From the NCBI RefSeq assembly GCF_000764305.2, contig NW_025939655.1, forward strand, positions 1 to 64,000: a stretch of 64,000 bases of DNA, in the 5' to 3' direction. Below are positions 34,401 through 44,032 of this stretch, in pieces. The notes below the pieces were generated by a model that did not search any database, was not told the origin of the DNA, and worked only from the letters and a program-made list of their open reading frames with translations. The translations under genes and the position numbers were made by a program. The first letter of the stretch is position 1; the number at the start of each line of letters is the position of its first letter. This stretch comes from Hyalella azteca (lineage: Eukaryota > Arthropoda > Malacostraca > Amphipoda > Hyalellidae).

Positions 34401-37400
34401 CACAAAACGAAGCTAAGAAAAACATGGTAAAAAGTCTTTGATTTATGTTTTACACATGTGTACCAAGTTTCAAAGTGATCCATCCTCAAATAAAAAAGTT
34501 TTGGGGGGACCAAGATGCTCCCCTTGAGCTCCCTAAAATTTGACCATCAAGCATCAAATTAGTTATTATTGCTTTGAATGTTAAATTTCAGCCATTGAAA
34601 AAAAAATTATTTTAAATCAAAAGAATAGCTACTGGTGGTAAACTAGCTATGAAAACATTGTACTAAGAAATTTAAAGCTCACAAATAAATATTAAGCTAC
34701 CAAAATATCTAACATGCCTAATTTAGACTCCACAAATTCCAAAATGTGTTCAAATGAAATCATGCAATATGGTATCCTTGTTTTCAGCTGTGGCTCAAAC
34801 TTGCATGTTGATGTCATTTTAGTCTAGTGAAAAGAATTGATGCAAGCCAATGGTTTTTGGAAATCCTAGTACTTTGTATAAATATGTTTTTATTTGTTAG
34901 CACTATGTTTTACTAAGCTAGATCTTTCAGCATTATATGTGATTTAATAATTGAATATCAAAACATAAATAGTTGAAATCATATCCACATCATATGTGTC
35001 TATTCCTTACATACCACTGCAATTTATTTTTGCTTTGCTCCAGTATGAAGAAACTAATGTGAAAATATTGTGCTTGCTTAATAATGCATTGTTGCTTATT
35101 AAACTAGTTCAGAATTGAAATTTGCAACTTTTTCTCAGTATCCATAGGACCGTAGCATTGTATGTTATTTTTCCATAACAAAATTTTTTCTATTACCCTT
35201 GCTGCAAATTATTCCTGCTCACCCATCCTTACTATTACAAATAAGTATTTGCTGCCTACGCCCAGAATATCTCTTCCCGGTGTCTAATGAGGTAGATGAT
35301 AGCTTGAAAAGTCTTGGTTAAAATGGAAAATGCATACAAAATAAATGGCTAAATGATGTTGCTTGACTTGAGAAATTTTTGTCTGAAGTCTCCATGCTAC
35401 CTATTTAAATTCTATCCATAGAATTAAATGTTGAGAAAGTCCCAATTCATTAGACCTCATACGTGTACTTTCTTTCTGTGTGTGACATTGTTAGCACAAA
35501 CGTCTAATGTTTTCATTGTGCAAACTAGAATAATTTATTTCATGAAGCTTGGAATAAAGATGTACCGTCAACCGGGGCTACTCGGGACGGGCGGGATAAC
35601 TCGGGACAGTCCTCCGACACGGCGTAAAACTGTTTTAGTAGCAAAACTAATTGGAATATCACAAAACTAAATATAATGGCATAAACGTCAACATTTTTCC
35701 TATCTATGTAGTATAAAGGAAGTTAAAAAATACTACATTTATTACCTTTGAAAAATTCCTGAAAAAAATGGTGAAAAACGACATTTTGAAAAGTTACTTA
35801 TGCTAAGGTCTGTAGTAAAAAAAGTGGCAGACAAGTGTCAGCATGAAAACTTCATTTGCGGAATTTGCATACCTCAATCCCCCCCAAAAAAATTACAGCA
35901 ATTTCCACTCGGCAGGGCTACTCGGGACACCCCCAAAAATGCATTTACAGCAGAACCTCAGTTAGCAAAGGCTCAAGTTAAGAAAAAAATTGATTAAAAA
36001 CGAAAAACAAAGAATATTGATTTCATTTACCTCGCTCAGCGAAAAAAATTTCACTAATCGAAAAATTAGTGCATCATCGGTCATCACAAAATTGTGCATA
36101 GAAAGTCATATATAGAATTGTGCACCAGGCATCATAGAACAAAAAGTAATTGACCTAAACTATGATTTATTTCTCCAAAACATATGATGGTTGTCACTGA
36201 AACATTCTTTTCTGTTTCAGGTATGTTTTTCAAAATCTTTTTTATAGTAAATTCACTCAACCCAATTAATATAGTGTGAAATCACAAGCCGTCCTGTAAG
36301 CTTACAGATAAAGAAAAAATGCTATAAGGCTGCTGATATGAAGCTTGCAGTGGACAAGGTTGTTGTAAATGCTCAATGGCATGTTCATGGATACGGTAAT
36401 ATTGCATCAATAATACGGTAATTAATGTATATGGTAATATCATATCAATAAAGGAAAAACGAGTAAAAATCACAGAAAATGTTATTTATTCTACCTCTAC
36501 ATCATCTACAATGAAAGAAAAGGACTTCAGAGTACTGTTAGCAATGGATGAGTACGCTTTGCACGCTTCAAATGTTTTAAAATGAAGTTTTATTCCAAGT
36601 GAAGCCCCCGTCAAACGGGGCTACTCGGGACCCTTTTTTTTTGCTTCTGGCACCTTACAAATAGCATATGGAATTTTTTTAGAGAAGCCATGTGATAGCC
36701 CTTGCAAAGAGCTTTGAAATGAGCCTAAACTTGTTTGTGAAATGTTTCATGGTAAGAAGTTATGAATGAAAAACTTTCAAAATTGTCCCGAGTAGCCCTG
36801 GTTGACGTTATTAGTTTGTCTAGTAGCATCAGTTTTAAAATATTAGTTTTTAGCACAAAAATATCATAAATTGGCAATCTGCTCAGTTTGAATGATGCTC
36901 CTGCTGATGTAGTCCTGATGATGGATTTGCAGTCATTGTCCAAAGACATAGGTATTTATGTTTGTTATTGATCTACCTACTGCACACTCCTTTACTTTTG
37001 ATGTGCATATCTATTTTATCAAATATCTTTATCACTTTAAAATAAGCATAATCGTGAGTTTTATTCATTATCATATCATGAAATGTCTGCCAAAAATATG
37101 GAGGAATGGATCTTAGGAAGAAAATAGTGTTGTTAAAATCATTTTTTATTGGATTAACTTTAACTTTGCATTTTGTAACATCTATAATCAATCACAATCT
37201 TTTATTCTTAATTATTATCTAACTTGTGAATTTCTAGTACTCTTTTTAATCCATGAGCACAACCCTGGCTTACTCATTAAACATTTTTCAGGTCTAGGCT
37301 TTGCTCAACGCTGGCTGTCCTTGACTCCATCAATGCTGTCAGCAATGCAGTTGACCAAGAAAGATGGCATTGCTGTCATTTACTTGGACCAGCCAGGCAA

Positions 37401-40400
37401 GGTCAATGTGCTCAATGAAGAGACTATGGTCAGTGTTGTTAAATACATGACTGAAATAGAGACATCTCCAGACATCAAGGCTGCAGTCCTCATCTCCAAG
37501 AAACCAGGCTGCTTCATTGCTGGTGCTGACATTACCATGCTGGATAAGGTCAAGACGGCTGCTGATGGTGCTGCCATTGCAGCTGAAGGCCAAAGCATCA
37601 TGGACCGCATTGAGAAGTCTCCCAAGCCCATTGTTGCAGCCATCATGGGCTCATGTCTTGGGGGTGGACTTGAGGTGGCTATGGCGTGCCATTACCGTGT
37701 AGCTGTGAAGGACAAGTCCAGCTTAGGTCTGCCTGAGGTGATGCTTGGACTCTTGCCTGGCAGTGGAGGAACTCAGCGCACTCGTAAGCTTGTTGGGCTA
37801 CCCAATGCTCTTGATATGGCACTTACTGGTAAAACAATCAAGGCTGAGAAGGCCAAGAAAATGGGACTTGTTGACCAGCTTGTAGATCCCATTGGCCCTG
37901 GACTAATGGACCCAGAAACCAGAACTCTTGAATTTCTAGAAGAGGTAGCCATTCAAACTGCCAAGAATATAGCCAATGGAGACCTCAAAATACAACGAGG
38001 TCCCAAGACAACAATGGAGAAATTAATGCAATCGGCTCTGCAGTACAACTTTGTGAAGAACTATATTTTCAACAAGGCTAAAGAGCAGGTCATGAAACAA
38101 ACTAATGGTGTTTACCCTGCTCCCTTGAAGATCCTGGAAGTCATTCGAACGGGACTAGATAAGGGGATGCAAGAAGGGCTCAAAGCTGAAGCTCAAGGCT
38201 TTGGAGAACTGCTTGCCACGCCAGAGTCCACTGGCCTCATGGGGTTGTTCCATGGACAAACCGAGTGCAAGAAAAACAAGTTTGGACCTCCTGCAAGACC
38301 ACCGAAGGTGCTGGGAATTCTGGGTGCTGGTCTCATGGGTGCAGGCATTGCTCAAGTATCCATTGACAAGGGCTACCGGACCATCCTGAAAGACATGAGC
38401 GAGGCTGGCCTCGCAAGGGGCATTGATCAGATACAGAAAGGCGTCGACACGGCCGTCAAAAGGAAGCGATATAGCCGCTTTACTGGTGAGCTCAACATGA
38501 GCAACCTGGAAGCTACCTTATCCTACGATGTATTCAAGGATGTGGACATGGTCATTGAGGCTGTGTTCGAGGACATTGCCCTCAAGCATAAGGTTATTAA
38601 GGAAGTTGAGAAGCACATTCCTGAACACTGTATATTTGCATCGAACACTTCAGCTCTGCCCATTACCAAAATAGCAGAGGGCAGTAGCAGGCCAGAGAAA
38701 GTTGTTGGCATGCACTATTTCTCCCCAGTCGACAAAATGCAGCTGCTCGAGATTATCACTACGGATAAAACTAGTAAAGAAACTGCAGCTGCTGCCGTAC
38801 AGGTCGGGCTTAAGCAAGGCAAGGTCGTCATTGTAGTAAAGGACGGCCCAGGCTTCTACACTACCCGCATTCTTGCTCCCATGCTGGCTGAGGTCATCAG
38901 AGTGCTGCAGGAGGGAGAAGACCCTAAGAAGGTAGACAAGCTCTGCAAGAAGGCTGGCTTCCCTGTTGGTGGCGTGACCCTCGCTGACGAAGTAGGTCTT
39001 GATGTCGCCGTCCACATCGCCAGTTTCTTGGGAAAAGAATTCGGCCACCGCGCTGGTGGTGCCGACTTTAGGGTCATGCAAGACATCGTTGCTGCCGGCT
39101 TCCACGGCCGCAAGTCCGGCAAAGGCTTCTTCGTATACGAGAAGGGCTCCAAGGACAGGCCTATCAACACGGGAGCTGAAGATATCCTCAAAAAGTACAA
39201 AGTTGAGCCCCGAGGCTGCCAGAGTGACGACGACATCATCATGAGATGCTTGTCGCGGTTCATCAACGAGTCCATCTACTGTCTGCAGGACGGTGTCCTC
39301 GCCTCGCCCGTGAGTTTTACGGAATATTTTTCCGTATGGACGTGTTGCTGCTATTTTATGAAATTTAATATTAAGATAGTTGAGTTACATGCCCCATCGC
39401 ACCTCTTATGAATGTCAGTAGAAAGAGTAAATGATTTTATATTTCAATATCAACTGAAAGGTGCATTTATTTTATGCATTTGAATAAAATGATTTGCGAT
39501 GATTTGCCTTCATCTACTCCAGTGCTATATAAATAACTAAATATCTGGACCATGAAATAGGGTACGCATATTTTGTTCATTTGTTATACTTAATTGCTGT
39601 TAACTGGTTCTATAATTGCCCCACATAGTTAACGGTCTTGTTAATAACAATTGTTACAGTTGGAAGGAGACGTCGGTGCCGTTTTCGGACTTGGCTTCCC
39701 GCCCTTCACTGGAGGACCTTTCCGGTGAGACATTTATTTCTTATTTTGATTCATTTCGGTAGCATGCTGGAGAACTTTGAGTTCTATCTTTCTTTGATTA
39801 ACGGAAACGTTTCACACTTTTTGCATATAGGTTCTATGTATGAACATAATTTATTATAATTTTAAATGCAAGTACAATTTTTAGTGATCTTGTCCTACCT
39901 TGTGAATATATTAACTTTAAATTGCTGGTGGGGCTTTTTGATTGAGTTGCCTGGCAAGATTAATTCCTAGACATATTTGTTATTGCTTCAGTGCTTGCCA
40001 CCACCGTTTCAATTATAATTTTTTTGGTGCTCTTTCTTTACGTTACGTAATGACATTTCCGGGTAATGTTTCTAAAAAATTACGTTATTGATTCTCATTG
40101 TAACTTACATATTATTGTAGATTTTCACTTTATTTGCCATAACTCTAGTGTTATTGAGTTACTAATATTCAATCGTCACAGACAAATTTAGTCTTCATGA
40201 GTGCATGCAATCAGCACCGTAACTTATCATTAAGTTGATCGGTTGATAAATGAGTACCTACCTGGCTTGTCCAGGGTATTTTGTAATGCATTAAAATAGT
40301 TCTGGCGGGTCAGCGAGCCAGTGATGGTCGTGGAACTAGCAAGTGCCCGGAAAATCTGACCTATCACTACCCTACCTTCCCTAGTCGCCACTACCAGGAT

Positions 40401-40618
40401 GGGCAATTACAACAAGTTGATCGGTATTGTGTTGATGTTAAATCATTGTTCCTTATTAAGGTACGTAACGTTCCTTGCTCAGGTATGTTGACAACTACGG
40501 TGCAGCCAAGCTGGTGGGCAGGATGGAGCAGTTCGCCGCCGCATACGGTCCTGAGTTCCAGCCCTGCCAGCTGCTCCTTGATCACGCCAAGTCCGGCGCC
40601 AAGTTCTACAAGAAATAA
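31405..40618 (+). CDS. HADHA: Trifunctional enzyme subunit alpha, mitochondrial
   Basis: Four exons, 31405-31474, 37292-39309, 39660-39724 and 40483-40618, joining in phase to 762 residues; the human protein is 763. Exon 1 encodes a basic, Ser/Ala-rich mitochondrial presequence and is separated by a 5.8-kb intron. Residues ~40-300 form the enoyl-CoA hydratase (crotonase) domain, with [11 protein letters not shown] (Glu141) and [18 protein letters not shown] (Glu162) as catalytic glutamates. Residues ~355-700 form the 3-hydroxyacyl-CoA dehydrogenase domain, with the NAD-binding GAGLMGAG (358-365), catalytic His488 in MHYFSP and [12 protein letters not shown]. The C-terminus is [14 protein letters not shown] then [11 protein letters not shown] and a final KFYKK. 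It works with the beta subunit (HADHB) in long-chain fatty-acid beta-oxidation at the inner membrane. All motifs are intact. Confidence 0.97.
32065..32410. repeat. Two direct copies of a ~35-bp motif 300 bp apart
   Basis: AGGGTAAATGTGGTATATTC near 32068 and AGGGTAAACGCGGTATATTC near 32368 each continue with CACATCGTGGG-like sequence. They may be ends of another terminal-repeat element in HADHA intron 1, but no complete element could be defined. Confidence 0.5.
32741..32792. other. Assembly gap, 52 N
   Basis: A run of N in HADHA intron 1. The sequence resumes inside the left half of a foldback element, so the gap probably hides that element's left terminus. Confidence 0.99.
32793..33643. mobile_element. 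Foldback TIR element, copy B (left end in gap)
   Basis: Matches copy E (55517-56483) from its left arm to its right terminus, ending in CTTACCCCATTTTATGG. It contains the two inner inverted arms around a CAGACTCTACAGAGTCT centre. It is oriented like copy E and lies in the sense-transcribed HADHA intron 1. Confidence 0.85.
33645..34530 (+). repeat. Dispersed repeat, copy 2, interrupted by a palindrome
   Basis: Homologous to 30385-30740 over its first ~220 bases (poly-G, AAAAATGCCCTTCCAC, CAAATGATATGTGTCTC, TTTTCTAAGAATTTCAC). It is homologous again at 34440-34530 (GTGTACCAAGTTTCAAAGTG, then GCTCCCCTT). The intervening ~570 bases, including the palindrome at 33880-34064, are absent from copy 1. 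Confidence 0.65.
33880..34064. repeat. Near-perfect ~80-bp-arm palindrome
   Basis: The left arm (33880-33960) runs AAATAAAACAAATAAAAAA to CTCTTACATAACATT. The right arm (33983-34064) is its reverse complement with few mismatches. They are separated by a ~22-base spacer that itself repeats TTATGTAA. It can form a long cruciform or hairpin. Confidence 0.85.
35565..36808. mobile_element. TIR element, ~1.24 kb, in HADHA intron 1
   Basis: The terminal inverted repeats are CCGTCAACCGGGGCTACTCG at the left and GAGTAGCCCTGGTTGACG at the right. Internal GGGCTACTCGGGAC copies lie near 35912 and 36619. No transposase frame was found, so it is a non-autonomous DNA element. The terminus logic resembles the CCGTAAAATGGGG family but the sequence is different. 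A target duplication was not clear. Confidence 0.7.
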
Positions 40619-43600
40619 ACCCACTGAACCTTCCTACATAATGTTCAGTTGTTCAAAAACTGAACCTACCTAAGATTCATAATTTCTCTAAGAACTGAAC
40701 CCTAACATCCTCGAAAATAAACCCAACACTCGAACGTTCATGAGCTTCAACTTGTCAAATGATCACTTAAGCCCCGTTATGTCAGCTGTCGATTAGACCA
40801 CGAACTCCAGAGGGAGATTCCTAGAAACTACTAAATTATATTTGATCGAAATTGTTCATTACATTTTAACCTAATACTCCATTCATGTAAGACACAGTGT
40901 AAATAATATTATATTTATTGAAACTTGACACGAGCGAATTTGAAATTACTTGCGAAATTTCAATCGTACTTACAGGAATATCACCTTGTAAAGTTTTCAT
41001 CTGCTATGGCAGACAGTGATTCCAAATATCACTTATATATTTTTGTATAAGTAATGTCTACCCCCTATTCAGATTTAGGTTGAATGTTTGTACTGGATTC
41101 CAAGGGAACTTTTTTTTTCATTTCAGCTTTTTGAACAAATCAATTGACGTTCAGGGAAGGCTGTTGACTGGAGAATCAAATGAAATTTTTTTTATTTTTT
41201 CTAAATCAAAAGCTCAAAATAATAGATGTTTAATATATTGCTTTCGAGAACAAAATACACACAAAATTCTGAAAATCTTAACATGTGCTAATACTCAACT
41301 CGTATTGAAATTTATGAAAGCCATTGAAAGAGATGACAGTTCTAACTTCTTCGAGTGGGAGAGCGGCCTTTCATTTCCTTGCAGTTAGCTCTCAGTCTAC
41401 ATGCTGTATATCTTGCATCCAGTGTACATGCTGCTGTCTCGCATCCAGTGTATATGCTGTCCTTGTCTCACTATGACTAGACCGCGTCCTGTTAAGCAGT
41501 TTTGTGAGATAAGATGGACTTGAGAACGCGTTGTGTGCCTTTTTAGATAAAAAATTTTTATTTAATTGTGAAAGCGGTTGGTAGCTACTTCTACTTAAGG
41601 GTTGGGTTATCAGTTGAAAAGGGTTTGCTTCCAACTGATGGTAGGGTTCGTGATTATCACTTTGATTCTCGTTGTAGACTTCGTCAATTGTTTTGAATTA
41701 TTAATTCTGGACATTAGTTTGTTACTTATATTGAACCAAAACTATCACTCTATTACATACCCTGAGATATAAATTGGGACAGTTACTAAAAATGCGAAAT
41801 TTTATTAATGTTTTTGTATGAAAAAAATCTTTCAAAAATTTTATTTTAGAAGTTTCGTGCGTTAGCATTGTCTATATAATTCATAAAATGAAAATATTCA
41901 AGAAAGGGTTTGCTTAACAATGTGCCATTCATATTAAATATATATTTGATTAATACTAAAACTGAAGATTTGAGTATTCTAATGAGGAGACTTCCTCTTA
42001 TATATTGTTTTTTCTTTATTCCATGACAGCAAATTACCAGGAATTGTAACTGCTTTGCGAGGATTATTTGCACCAAATTGAATTTATTCTATAACCCTGG
42101 ATTGACTACAAGACCGTCCACTCCTGATTGTGACAAGTGCTCTGAAGCACAGCATTTGACAAACAAACTTCATGCAAGCTTTGTTATTTGTGCTCCATTC
42201 GAGGAAGTTCTCAGGAACCTGCCTGGATATTTTGACGCTAAGTTCGATATTATTGCGCTAAATATCGGCTACTTAAGCAAAAAATGATCAGGAAGTTCAA
42301 TTTATAAGTGCTATCCGTCTTTGATGAAGATATCCGGTTTGTATAGAAGGATATCTTTATCTTTTTTTTTTCTTGTTTAGGTACAATTATATTAACCATA
42401 ACAGCGCTGTCAATGCAAGTATGTGTGTAAGGTTCTTTTCTTCTTTGGTGACTAATTCCTTCATGTGGTGTGTTGATTTTTTGCAGGTGTAAATGAAAAT
42501 ACAAACTATTTTAGCCATGCTTCGTTCATTACATCCATCGTTAGGGGCACACAGCCGAGCGCGGTGTTGCTGCGATTTAATCCATTGCTAACTATTCGCT
42601 GCACCGCCCGACGTACGACCAGGGCTACTGCATTGTTTGGTCCACTCTATGGACAGCTTCCTACTCCCGTACCAAATATCTTTTCATCATCACTATTTTT
42701 TCATTTCCCGAATAATAATTGGTTTGTGTAGCTTTTATATTACGAATCGGCAATAACCTATTTTTTTATTATTATAACAATTTGCTGACTCCGAATAAAG
42801 AAACTTAAACTCCGAGAAATTTACTGTTTCTCAGTTCCACAGGGGATGGAAAAGCCGTTTCTATCCGCTGTAGATAGGAATGACATTCCCAGCTGTGTCT
42901 TCAGAATGGGAATGCCATTTCATTCCTGGTTGGAGGAATGACATTCCCATCGGGGACGTGACGCTCCCCTGGATTCCTGAGTCTCGGAACATAATTTTCT
43001 CTACTAAATATTGCCTCCTCAGGGGGGACTTCTGACGGGTGTCTATGCTCGTCAGAAGTCCTATGGGATTTCGCGCTCCTAGGGGGATTGTTCCTGAGCG
43101 CCCCACCGCTGAGCTCGCGGTGCCTGACTGTAGGTCTCAGTTGTGGGGTTAAGTTATTATGTAGGTAGGATTCCTTACATAAAGTTATTATGTAGGTAGG
43201 ATTCCTCACATTAAGTTATTATGTAGGTAGGATTCCTTACATAAAGTTATTATGTAGGTAGGATTCCTTACATAAAGTTATTATGTAGGTAGGATTCCTT
43301 ACATTAAGTTATAATTTCCCTTCTCTGTCTCTCTCGTGCGGGAGGCCGACGTCCCGTGTAAGCGACCTCTTGTTCGAGTGTCTTCGTTTCTGTTGCTTTT
43401 CACCTGTCCCTCCTTGTCACTTCGTCTCTTTTGAGATGCTAACGCTGCTTTTTCGAGCCAGCTTCAGCGGGCTGGACAATTGAGACCTTCCGCTCCTTGT
43501 GGGTGATGAACGATTTTTGTCTAAGTAACTTTCAATAATTTAGACCTTCCACATCGTTGGTGATGTTCGTCTTAACTTTCGGTGCGAGATAAGCTGAATA

Positions 43601-44032
43601 GCTGAAGCGCCAGTAAACATGTGGCAACTAAACTAACAAAATATATAACTAAACTAACTAACAGAAAAAGGTTTCACGTTCTTGCCAGTTTTCTTAAGTG
43701 ATGTTATCGGTAATACATTCCAGTATTTGGAGTCAGCCTGAATATTATAACAAGAATGGTGCTTGATACAAGTCTGAACATTATTCTCGCATTCACCGTT
43801 ACTCAAGATTGTAGTGTTTAGGGTCGAAAAGAGCGTTGAGCCTGTCCAACATTATTGTTTGGTGAATATTTCAAAACCTCTTTGTCTATAAACCTTCTAA
43901 CAGGTACTTGCATATACTTCCTCTCCAGAGTCTAGAACAGCTGTTTTGAGAAAAGTTTTTATTTACTCAGCTTTTTTTAGTTAAGTTCATATTAGTTTAG
44001 CTAGAAAGTTCGTTACAATACAAGTTAAAACG
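40619..44032. other. Intergenic, HADHA to MTIF3
   Basis: The HADHA 3' untranslated region comes first, with an AATAAA at 40716-40721 about 100 bases after the stop. There are short CATCCAGTGTACATGCTG repeats at 41395-41470, a self-complementary GGAATGACATTCCC region at 42865-42960 and a 31-bp array at 43150-43311. No other gene was recognised. Confidence 0.6.
43150..43311. repeat. Minisatellite, 31-bp unit, ~5 copies
   Basis: Copies of GTTATTATGTAGGTAGGATT plus CCTTACATAAA. Each unit is weakly self-complementary (TTATGTAGG...CCTTACATAA). Confidence 0.9.

Noticed and set aside
37339..39275. Overlapping minus-strand and alternate-frame ORFs within HADHA exon 2
   Set aside because: Shadows of a fully conserved 673-codon coding exon.
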